From assembly GCA_040220855.1 (NCBI GenBank), contig JAVJVZ010000038.1:1-64000 (forward strand): DNA of 64,000 nt, given 5' to 3'. A program made the translations under genes and the position numbers. Position 1 is the first letter of the stretch. Each line of letters begins with the position of its first letter. The notes beneath the pieces are model-generated. The model did no database searches and was not told the DNA's origin. It saw nothing but the letters and a program-made list of their open reading frames with translations. The DNA is from JACKNG01 sp040220855. Lineage in GTDB: Bacteria; Pseudomonadota; Gammaproteobacteria; Ga0077536. Positions 48,301-60,300 of the stretch are shown in pieces.

Positions 48301-51300
48301 GGTCACGCCATCGGCGTTGATGATGAACTTGCCGCCGGCGTGTGCGCGCGTGGTGCCACCGGCATCGGCGTCCGGCCTGGCCTGCTCGACTTCGACGATG
48401 CTCAGGTCGAACGACATCTCGCTGATGAACGCGGTGTTGGTCGAGCGCGCGAGGAGATCGAGGCCGCCGTTGTCGATACGTAGCGTGGTCGCCGGATCGG
48501 CGCTCACGGCCTGGTTCTTGGCCGGCCCGAGGAACGCGGCCGTCAGGTGGTCGGTGCGTGCGGTGACCGTGGTTCCCGCGAGTTCGACGTTGGCAATCGA
48601 GATGCCGGCGTTGTTGGCCCCGGCCGTGGCGTTATTCGTCGACTCGGCGTCGGACACGAGTGAGCCGACGTCGAGCGTCACACCCTGGCCGATGCGCATC
48701 TGCGTCGAGCCCTCGATGACGGCCTCGGTACCCGTCTCCGAGACGGCCACCAGGCTCACGCTGAGCGTCGTGCTGATGGCGTCGGCCGCGTTCTCGCCGC
48801 TTGCCTGCACGGTCAGCGCGCCGTCGGTGGTGATGTCGGCGCCAGTGCCGAGATAGGCCTCCGTCGTACCGGTGATGAAGGCGCTGGTGACGGTATCGAA
48901 AGGCGGCAGGATCGGCACCGGCAGATCGCCCCCCGGCAGCTTGTCCGCGATTCCCTGCAGCGCCACGCCGTTCAGGCTGACCAGCCCGAAGTTGTTGACC
49001 TCGCCACTGGCGTCGGCCACCTTGTCTGCCGTGGCGGTGACGTCCGCCGAGTCCGCCCTGACCCGCCCGCTGATCCCTGCCCGGGTATTGGAACGGATCT
49101 CCGCCATGCTCGCCGAGGCGCCCAGCGTGGCGACGCCGACGCCGAGCGAGACGAGGTCAGGGTCGGCACGGTCATCGGACACGGCGCTGACGTTCACATG
49201 ACCGCTGATCGTGAGGTCCGCGTCTGCCCCGACCAGCGCCGTGGTGTCGCCGGCTGTCTGCTCCGCTTCGAGCGAAACCTCGCCAGTGACCAGGCTGATA
49301 CCGACGTAGAGCACTTCCGCGGCACCGTTGCGGTCAGCATTTGCGGTCAAGTCCAGCGCATTCGCCGTGATCGTGCCACTGGCCTCGGCGTGGGCGCTCT
49401 GGCCGGCCAGCGTCTCGGCGATCATGACGCCGGCGCCGGCGATCACCGAGCCGGTGAAGCCGCCGGCGGTGGCGGTCTGGCTGGCGTCCCCATTGGCATC
49501 GACGGTGACGTTCGTCGCCCCCACGATCGCGCCGTCCAAGATCGCGGCAGTAGCCGTGCCACCGGTATCTGCCACCGCGACGGCACCGCTGGCGGCGACG
49601 CCGGCCGCCGCATTGAGTGCGGTCGCGCTCGCGCTGGCCGTTGTTGCGTCGGTCGCGGTCACGCTCAGCATCCCGTCCGCACTGATGTCGGTGAGGGCGC
49701 CGGCAATGACGGCATCGACGGTGCTGTCCACGGTGGTCGATGCATAGGAGAGCCCGACGCTGCCGCCGGCACTCACCGCGGCACCACCAGCATCGGCGTC
49801 GGCCGAGCTGTTGTCGAGTGCCAGCAGCGTGACGCCGCCGTCGGAAGTCACCATGGCATCGTCGTCGACGAAAGCACGGGTCGTGTTGGTCAATTCGTTG
49901 ATCGCCGCCGTCCCGATTGCGCCGATCGCACCGGCGAGTGAGAAGCCGAGCGCGCCGGCGTCGACGTCATAGCTCGACAACGCGGAGATGCCGAGGTCGC
50001 CGTTGTTGCTGGTCGTCACGTTCGCACCACCGATACCGGCACGCACCGTCGACCCCATCGTGTTCCGCGACAGCGACGCGCCGGCGCCGATGCCGAGCCC
50101 GGCGCCGAGGCCACCGCCATCGGCATCGATGACCGAGTCGTCCGTCGCTGACAACACCACGCCCCGCGCTTCGAGCGTGCCGCCACCCCGCACCGTGGCG
50201 TCAGTGGTGCCGTTGATCGCGTTCGTGGCCACCGTTGCATACCCGCCGACTATGCCGCCGGCGCCGAGCGCGAGTGCAACCGCATCGACGTCGTTGCGGG
50301 TGAACGCGGTGATGGCGAGACTGTCGCCGTTCGCCGTCACGTCCGCGCCGTCGGTGTAGGCTTCGGTGGTGTTGGTCAGCGTGTTGGTCGCAATCGATCC
50401 GCCGGCGCCGATGCCGAAGCTCGCCGCAAGCGAGCCCGAGTCGGCATTGGCATCGACGGTATCGGTCGCACTGATCTGCACGCCGCCGTCGGCGGTGAGC
50501 ATCGCGCCACCGTCGACGAATGCACGCGTCGTATTGGTCAACGTGTTGAACGAGGCCGTGCCGACGCCGGCGATGGCACCAGCCAGCGAGAAGCCGATCG
50601 CGACCGCGTCGACGTCGCCGTCGGCCACCGCGCTCACCACGATGTCACCATCGCCGCTGGTGGTCACCGTCGCGCCGCCAATGCCCGCCCGCACCGTTGC
50701 CGCCACCGTGTTCTGCGACAGTGACGCGCCGGCGCCGATGCCGAGACCTGCGCCGAGACCACCGCCGTCGGCATCGATGTCGGAGCCGTTGGTCGCCGAC
50801 ACGTCCACGCCCAGGGCCGCTATCGTGCCGCCATTGCGTATCGTCGCGTCGGTGGTGGTGGAAAGGTCGTTCATCGCCACCGTCGCGTAACCGCCGACGA
50901 TGCCACCGGCGCCGAGTGCAAGCGCCACCGCGTCGACGTCGTTGTCGGTCGATGCGGCAATCGTCAGTGCACCGCCGTTCGCGGTGACGTCGGAGCCGTC
51001 GGTGTAGGCCTCGGTCGTGTTGGACAAGGTGTTGGTTGCGAGCGATGCCCCGGCGCCGATGCCGAAGCTCGCGGCCAGTGAGCCGGCGTCGGCATTCACG
51101 TCGACCGTATCGCTGGCCGTCAGGGCGACGCCGCCGTCCGCTGTCAGCGTCGCGCCGCCGTTCGCGTAGGTGCGCGTGGTATTCGTCAGCGTATTCATCG
51201 ACGCCGTGCCGACACCGGCGATCGCACCGGCCAGCGAGAAGCCGATGGCGACTGCGTCGACGTCGCCATTGGCAACGGCAGTCAGCGCAATATCGCCACC

Positions 51301-54300
51301 GTCGGTGGCGCTCACCATCGCGCCGCCGATGCCGGCCTGGACCGTCGCCGCCACCGTGTTCCGGGACAGCGATGCGCCCGCGCCGATGCCGAGACCGGCG
51401 CCGAGACCACCGCCGTCGGCGTCGATGTCGGAACCATCGGTCGCCGACAGGTCGACGCCCGCGGCCGTGATCGTGCCACCGTTGCGTATCGTCGCATCGG
51501 TCGTGGTGGTGACGTCGTTCATCGCCACCGTCGCGTAACCGCCGACGATGCCACTGGCGCCGAATGCCAGGGCCACCGCGTCGACGTCGTTGTCCGTTAC
51601 GGCATCAATCGTCAGCGCGCCGCCATTGGCGGTCACCTCGGAGCCGTCGGTGTAGGCCTCGGTCGTGTTGCCCAGGGTATTGTTGGCGAGGGACGCGCCG
51701 ACGCCGACTCCGAGGCTCACCGCAAGTGCAGCGGAGTCCGCGTCGACCGCTAGCGTGTCGATCGCGCTGATCGCGACGCTCCCATCCGAAGTCAGCACGG
51801 CGGCGCCATTGACGTAGGCACGCGTCACGTTGGTGAGCTCGTTGTAGGTGGCCGTGCCGACACCGCTGATCGCACCCGCCAGCGAGAAGCCGACGGCGAG
51901 GGCATCGACGTCGCCCGTGAGCAGCGCGCTCACGTTGATGGCGCCGCCGTCGGTGGTGGTCACAGTAGCGCCGCCGATGCCGGCCTGCACGCTCGCGGCA
52001 ACGATATTGCCTGCGATCGACGCACCTGCGCCGATACCCAGGCTCGCGCTCAGGCCACCCCCGTCGGCGTCGATGTCGGAGTTGTTCGTCGCCGCCACCG
52101 TCACGCCCTCGGCGTCGACGGTACCGCCGTTACGGACGGTCGCATCCGTCGTCGTGGTGATCACGTTCGCCGCGACCGTCGCATAGCCGCCAACGATGCC
52201 CGCGGCACCGAAGGCGATCGCCGCCGCATCGATGTCATTGGCGGTCAGCGCGGTGAGTTCGAAAGCGCCGCCGTTCGCCGTGGACTCGGCGCCGTCACTG
52301 AAGGCCTCCACCGTGTTGCCGAGCCGGTTGGCCGCGGCCGAGGCGCCAACGCCGGCGCCGAGGCTGAGCGCGAGCGCGCCGGAGTCGGCGTTGATGTTGC
52401 TGCTGTCGGTTGCGCTGACTTCGATGCCGGTCGCGGACGTCAGCACCGCATCGTTGCCGAGCGAGGCGCTCGTCGTATTGCCGAGGTCGTTGATGCTGAC
52501 GCTGCCGACGCCGGCCACCAGTCCGGCCACGCTCATGCCGAGCGCCAGCGCGTCGATGTCTGCAGCGAACGTCGCCGCGACTTCGATACCCCCGAGGTCG
52601 CTCGTCACATCGGCATCGGCAACCGATGCCGCGACGGTATTGGTCATGCGGTTGAGACCGACGGAAGCCCCCGCGGCGCCGGCGAAGCTCGCCGACAGCG
52701 CACCCGTATCGACGTCGAGCGTGGAGCTGTCGCGCGCAGTCACGCTGACGGCATCGGCGTTGATCACCGTGGCACTGCCGTCGATCGCCGCGCGCGTCGT
52801 GTTGGCGATGATGTTGCCCTCGACCGAGCCGGCGACCGCGACGAGGCCGCCGGCCGCGAGACCCAGAGCCTCGGGTGAATAGACGTTATCCGTCACCGCC
52901 TCGACGACGAGGTCGCCGTCCGCAGCGACGACCGAGCCACTGACCTCGGCGACCGCCGCGCTGTTCGTCGCATTGACCGCGGCGCCGACCGACGCGGCGA
53001 ACACCAGGCTCACCGAGCCGCCAACCGCGCGGTCGTCGAAATCGTGGATGGTGCGGGCGCGCACCTCGACACCCTCCGGCGCGGTGACCTGGGCACCCTC
53101 GCCGATGGAGGCCTCGTTGATGTCGCCGTTCAGCGTCACGGTGCCAGCCACCGCCGCACCCGCTGCGGCGAGCCCGCCGAGGCCGACTTCGCCGGCGCGC
53201 GTCACCGAGCGGAGCCGGTTGGCGTTTTCGATACTGTTGCCGTTGCGGGCGACGTTGGCGAACAGGTCGAGCGCGCCGCCGGTCGTGACGATGGCGTTGT
53301 CACCGATGCGCACGGCGGTGAGGTTGCTCGCGACGTTGACCGCCACTGAACCTGCGAGCGCGCCGCCGAGGTTGGCGGCAACCGAGGCCGCATCGGCGGT
53401 GTAATCGAAGGCGATACCGTCCGCACCGGCCGCGACGATGGTGATGCTGTCGGCGTTCACGTTCGCACCGGCGCCGATTTCCGCGATGTGCTCACCTTCG
53501 GTGTAGTTGCCCGCGGCGGCGACGCCAATCGCCGCGACGCTGCCGGAGGCGCTTGCATCGGCCTCGGCATCGCCGTCGAAATCCATCTCGGCGCTGATGA
53601 CGATGTCATCGGCGACGATGGTCGCGCCGGCCCCAATCGCCGCATGGCTTACCGGGCGGCCGATTCCTAGCGCGATGGCGGCCGCGGCGCCGAACTCGAT
53701 GTCCGGGATACTGGCGTCGTCGCTGCTGTCGGGCAGGTACTGATCGATGAACGGCACATCGAGGTCATCGATGCCCGCGATGTCGACGATACGCCCCAGC
53801 TGCCGCTGGGTCTCGGCGTCGACGGTCAGCCCGCCGAGCAGGGCACCGGCCTGGCTCGCGAAGGACTCGGTGGTCGCGTTCGCATCGGTGATCGCAAGGA
53901 CGTTGACGTTGCCGCCGACCGTCATGTTGGCAGCGGCATCGGCCACGGCGCCACCCAGGGGACCGCCGATGGCGATTGCCGCCCCCACGCCAATCTCGTC
54001 ACCACCCGCGGCGGCGTCGGCAAGCGTGGTGACGACAGCAGTGTGGGTCGCCGTGACGTCCAGGTTGCCGCCGATCGCGCTCATCATCGTGCCCGGCCGT
54101 ACACGCGCAACGGTGTCATTGAGCGGCGCGGACAGCGCGATGGCGGCGGGTACGGCCACGCCGGTCGCGGCGCCGGCGACGGCGCTGGTCTCGGTGGTGT
54201 AGGTGCCCGTCGCGCTGACGATGACGTCAGCGGCGCCGACGATCGTCGCATCCCCGATTTCGGCGAGCGTCGCGTGCTGCACGGCGTTCAGCGCAACCGA

Positions 54301-57300
54301 CGGTCCGATACCGATGATCGCGTTGGCCGGCTGCGCCGTGGCGGTCGCCAGGTACTCGCCGACGTAGGTCGAGCTCACCACGATGTCGGTGGCCGCGGTC
54401 AGTGTGATGCTCGCGCCGTCGAGAATGCGCGCGAGGTGCTGGCCACCGCCGGTGGCGGTATCGTTGATGATGTTGCGTGGATCACCCGACAGGTTGAGGG
54501 CGAACGCGCCGGCCACGCCGATATCCGCGGCGCCCGCCCCGGACTGCGCCAGGGCGGTGAAACTGTTGATGCCGTCGCCGGCCTGCGATGTGATGAGGGT
54601 GACCTCGGGCGCCGTGACGTCGCCGCCGATCGCGGTCTCGATACGCTGCGCATCGACGTTGACGGCAACCGCCACGCCGGCGCCGGTCGCCGCGTCGACG
54701 CTCGCGGCATCGGCCACCGCGCTCGCGTCCATGTCGGCGTTGGCGACGATGACCGGCGCTGTCGCAGTGGCGAGCTCGCTGCCCGGCGCGAGCATGGCCT
54801 CGGCGAAGCCGAAGTCGATGTTCATCGCGAGTGCGGCGGCCACCCCGAGCGGCCCATCGGCAGTCGCAATGTCGGCGCGCGCCAGCACATCCGCGACGTC
54901 GGCAGGAATCTCGTCCTGGCCGGCAAGGGCCAGCAAGCCTTCCAGCTGGGCGGCGATCTCCTCACTGACGCTGTCGCCCCCCGCGTCCTCGACCGCGCCA
55001 CTCTGACCAGTGACGGCGTTGGCGTCGAGCAGGCTGATGTTGTCGGCCTGCACGGTGACGTTGCCGCTCAGCACGTCGATGGCCATGCCGCTCGAGGCAC
55101 TGCTGCCACCAATCGTGTAGCCGAGCGCGACGGCGGCACCGATACTCGCGGTACCGCCGACGCCGCTGTCGGTATCGGCGCCATGCGAACTCAACGCGTC
55201 GTGGTCGGCGAGGATGAGCAGGTCACCGCTGATGGCCGAGGTCGAGGACGAGTTCAGGGTGCGTGCGCTGGTATTGAAATCGTTGTAGTTCAGCGCCGCA
55301 GCCGCAGGCACGTTGATGGCGTTCGAGGCGCCCGCCGTCGCCTCGGCGATGGCTTCGAAGTCGCCGGTTGCGATCACGCTCACGTCGCTGCCCGGCGCGT
55401 CCGTCGCGGTAATGCGTGCGTCCTGGATTTCCGCGCGCGAACTCTGCGTGACGGCATTCGCGGACACCGACGGGCCGACCCCGATGGTAGCGTTGTCCTG
55501 CGGCGTCGCCGCCGTGGTCGCCGTGTAGCGCCCGATGAAATCCGAGCGCACCAGCAGGTCGCCACCACCGAGCAGCGTGATGTCCGCGCCGGCCTGCACG
55601 ACCGCGGCCTGCGCGCCACCGGTCGGGAACGGGATCTGCGGCAAGGTCGGCAGGGTCAGCGTCGGCAATGGCGGCAGCGCCGGCAGCGGCGGCGGCAACG
55701 CCGGCAGTGCGGGCAGCGCCGGCAGTGCGGGCACGGGTATCGTGATCGGGTTGGCCGGAATGAGCGGCGCGCTGAGATTGACCGCGAACGCGCCGGCGAC
55801 ACCGAGGTCGGCCTCCCCGCCGCCGCCGGAGACCGCCTCGGCGGTGAAATCGGCACGGCCGTTGCCGCCGAGTTCGGCCAGCACGGAGACATCGGTAGCC
55901 GTCACCGTACCGGCGACGAACGCCTGGTTGGTCTGTGAGCTCAGGTTGACCGCCGCGGCCACGCCGAGCGACGTGGCGGAATCGACCGCGGCACCATCGG
56001 CAAAGGCGTCCGCGTCACTGTCCTGCGTGCTGCGCACCTCGACGGCACCACCGGCAACGAGCTGCGCACCGCTCGCGATGCCGGCCGTCGCGGCGTTGTA
56101 ATCCAGGTTGGCGGCAATCGCCGCCGACGCGCCGACCGCGCCGTTGCCGGTTCCGAGCCGGGCCGCGCCGAGGAAGTCCTCCAACGCCGCGGGCACCACC
56201 GGCTGCAGCGTATGCAGGTTGGTGACGTCCGCGGTGGGTTCGAGGTCGAGCGGCGCGACGCCATCTCGCGCCGCCTGCTGGGTCGCATGCAGGCGAACGG
56301 TGTTCGCATCGACCACGCTGACGAAGTACTCGCCACCGTCATTGAGCGCGCCGATGGTCTCGTCGTCGCCACCAATCGCGTAGATCACCCGGTCGCCCGT
56401 GCGCAGCCCGTGGCCGGCAATCGCCAGCGTATCGGCGACGCCGTCGACCGCGGCCATCGGATCGAGTTCGTACGACGGGCGCAGGGCCAGGAAGGCCTGC
56501 TCGATCACCATGTCGAGCTTGAATTCCAGCAACAGGTCGTCCGACTCGACGCCGGCCACGCTGGCAACGGCGTCCGCGTCCATGAACGTCTGCGTGTCGG
56601 CCAGCACGCTCACCGTGCCGCCCACCGTCATGCGATTGCCGGCAGTCGCGCTGGCACCGCCCTGCATCATGCCGATGGCGATCGCGGCACCGGCGCCGAC
56701 GTCGGCCGACTCGACCTCCGCATCGGCCCGGTGCGTACCCGTGGCAACGTGGTTGGCGGCGACGAGGAGATCGCCGCCAATGGTCGACATCGTGCTGGTG
56801 TTGCCGAGATTTGCCGTCGTCGTGTTGTTGCCAATCAGCACCGCGACCGCGGCGCCGAGCCCGCTGCCGGCGCCGACGCCGGCCTCGGCGATCGCCTCGC
56901 TGGTGTATTCGCCATCCGCGAGCACAGACACATCGTTGGCACCGACGATCGTGGCATCGCGAATCTCGGCGAGGGTCGCGACCAGGCCCGCGTTCAGCTC
57001 GAACGATGCGCCTGCACCCGCGACCGTGTCGCCATCGAGATTGGGCTCGGCGTTGGCGAGGTTTTCGAGCACCGTGGTGGCGCTGACGAGCAGGTCGGCG
57101 CCGCCGCTGATCGTCAATAGGGCATTGTCATCGACCACCGCCACGCTGCCGCCGAGCGCAAAGCTTGCCGCGACCGCACCGGAAACCCCGGCAATCTGCT
57201 CACCCGTGCCGGAAATCGCGTCCGCGCTCACGGTGTGTACGCCGTCACCGGATGGCCCTGCGGTGATCGCGATGCCGGCGGCGGCGGCCTGGCCGGCGAG

Positions 57301-60300
57301 AATCGCACGGGTATCGGTCTGCTGCGCGTTGAGTGCGATTGCCGCAGCGGCGCCGAGCAGGTTCTGTGTCGCACTCGCGCTCGCCAGCGCGGTGGCGTCG
57401 ACGTCGCTGGTCGCGGCCACGGTGAGCGCGCCGCCGGCCGTCACGTCAGCACTCGCCGTGATGCTTGCCGCCGACAGTGCGTTGGAGAGATTCACCCCGA
57501 GCGCAGCGGCGATGCCCTGGGCCTGGTTCTCGAGCAGGTTCAGCAGCGGCGAATCGGTACCCGTCGGCGGAGTCGGGGAACCCCCGAACGCCAGGTTGGC
57601 GCGGTCGCCGAGGAAGATCATCTCCGCCGCGACGAGGTCGGCAGCATCGGCATCGTCGGGATCCGCACCGTGCACCCCGGCCACGCCTTCCACCTCGTTG
57701 CGGGCCGCCAGGTCGGAAGTCACCGCGACCGCACCGCCAGCGGACACGGTTCCGGCCACCGTAGCGGTGGCGACGTCGTTGGCGATATTGATGGCGATCG
57801 GCAGCGCCAGCGCCTCGGTGGGCGAGGCCACGGTCGCCGCCGCGGCGGTACTGCTCGCGCGCACCACGTTGACGGCATTGTGGGTGGCGCGCGCCTGCAG
57901 GGCGCCGGCGAGTGTCACGCTGGCCGCCATGTCGATGAGCACGCTGCTCGTATTCGCACCGAGCGAGGCGGCAACCGACTGCGCGCTCGCGTCGAGCCCG
58001 GCGAGTGCGCCAGCGAGGGTGGTGACGACCACGGACTGGTCACCGTCCGCGGTGATGTCGAGGTTGCCGGCCCCGGCCAGCGTCGCGCCGGCGCCGATGC
58101 TGGCGAGCGTGGTGTAGGCCGAGACGTTCGCCGCCACGGAACGACCCACGCCGAGCTCGTCAGCGATCGATGCCGCCCCCGCCGGTTCGGCGGTGATGTC
58201 GACGGCACTCGTGTTCGAGGCCGCGATGTCGACGTCGGTCGCGCCGACAAAGGTCACGAGCGCGCCGGCACCGATGTAGGCATGACTCAGGTTGCCCTGA
58301 ATCGGACCGGGCCCTGGCAGGTTGGTATTCAGCGCGAACGAGCCGGCGTTCGGGCCAGGATTCGCATTGTCCAATCCTGCCGCGCCGGAGCGCGCCTCCG
58401 CGACCAGCGTGCTGCCCCCGCTGGTGTGGATGTTCAGCGCGGGCGTCGAGAAGGTCGGGCTGCCATCGACGTAGGCCTCGTCGATGATCTGCGTGAGGTT
58501 GGCGGCCACCGCGAAACCGTTGTTGTCCGCACTGACCGTGGGCGTGGCGTTGGCCAGCGTGGTGACGCTGAAACCCGATGCCGCGGCGATCGTGACCGCA
58601 CCGGCCGACGTCAGCGAGCCGCTGGTATCGATGAAGGCCCGCGTCGAACTGCTCAGCGTCGTCGCGGCAATGGCGGCGGCATCGGTCTGCGGCCCGGCCG
58701 CGGTCGCGATACCGAGCGTTGCGAGCGTGGTGGGATTGAGGGCCGCGCCGGCCGGCGTCGAATTCGCGGTCGTGGTGACGATACCCGTTGCCGTCGCGGT
58801 GACGTCGATACTGGCGGCGCCGGTAACCGTGGCGGCATCCGCGATGAAAGCCTCGGTGGTGGCCCGGATGACCGGAATGGCCGTGGTCGTACCGACCGCG
58901 TTTACCGCGGTGATGCCGGTGGCCGTCGCCGTGACCGTCGTATCGGTATTCGCGTCGAGCACCAGCGCAGTGCCGGCCTGCGCCGTGGTGCCGTCGGAGA
59001 AATGCGCGCGCGCGGTGTTGTCGATGACCGGCGCAGCGATGGCGATCTCCCCGACCACGCCGCCCGTCGTCACGGCGTTCGCGAGCACGGTGGAATCGAC
59101 GGTCGAGACCGCGGTGACGGTGAGCGCACCACTTGCCGTGAGGCTGGAACTGCCGGTAACGGCCACCTCGGCGGAAACATCCGCAGCCAGCGTGACCAGC
59201 GGAATGGTCGGCAGCAGGTTGGTGACGTTCGACACCAGCGCGGCGCTCGCCGTGAGCGTGATGTCGGTGCCGACCAGCGTCGCGCCATCGATGTTCACAC
59301 CCGCGGCCAGCGTGACGAGCGGCAGCGTATCGGGACTGACCAGTGAACCCGCGGTGGCGACGGCGTTGAAGGTCAGGGTGCCGCCGCTCACGGTGACGCC
59401 CGGATCGACATGGATCTGCTCGGCGTTGATGGTCAGTTGGTTCGCACCGAGATCGACATTGCCGGTAATCGTCACCTCGTCGAGGCCGGCCTCGCCGTTG
59501 ACGATGAGGGCGCCGGCGAAATCGAGCGCCTGGATTTCGAGGCGGTCGGTATCCGACACCATCGGGATCCCGGCATCGTTGCCGAGATTGATGGTGAGGG
59601 AACTCGACGGCTCGGCGAAAGTGATGCCCTCGAAGGTCGGAATGACGTCCGTGCTCACCAACGACAGTTGCCCGCCGAGATCGGTCAGGCGCGCGTTGTC
59701 GGTCAGATTGCTGGTGCGGATGACGCGGTCGGTGACGGAGAGGTTGTCGAAGATCGGCTCCAACCCGTCGTAGACGAGGGTGTCGCCATCGCGCTGGATC
59801 GAACCGGAGTGCGGGCCGGTTGCGAGGTACTCGACGTGTGCGAACGCACCGCCCGTCAACGCGAGCGAGTCGAAACCGCCGGCCCCGCCGTCGATGACGC
59901 CACTCACCGCTCCCGCCGCAGTGATGCTGAAGAAGTCCTCGTTGTCGGCTGCGCCGACCAGGTTCTCCACGCCGGCGAAGCTCACGTCACCGGCACTGCC
60001 GCTGTCGAGTGCAGAGACGAACCATCGCGTGTCGGCCGTGGAACCGCGGAGCGTATCCATACCATCGCCGCCATCGAAGTTGATGTCGATGTGATGGACG
60101 GCGTGCGCGGGGTCGAAATCGATGAGCAGCCGATCGGACTGCGCGCCGCCGGCGATGTGCACGAGCAGGTCCGTGTCGACAGCGTGGGAGGCGAGCACGA
60201 CATCGCTGTCGAGGTCGACCAGCTGCAGCGTCTGCACCGCCGCGGCGTCATCGAGCCGCAGTGCGGCATTCAGTGCGTCGTCCGCAGGCGTCGAAAAATC

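Noticed and set aside
33673..48483. Very long plus-strand open frames opposite the giant gene (1,080, 1,804 and 1,160 codons)
   Set aside because: They mirror the giant gene's Asp/Gly/Ala/Val-rich codons, have no domains or ribosome-binding sites, and are rich in Arg, His, Asp and Gly as antisense shadows of high-GC repeats are.
49900..52650. CRISPR-like array
   Set aside because: The repeats are long, coding and in frame. There are no short direct repeats with unique spacers and no cas genes.
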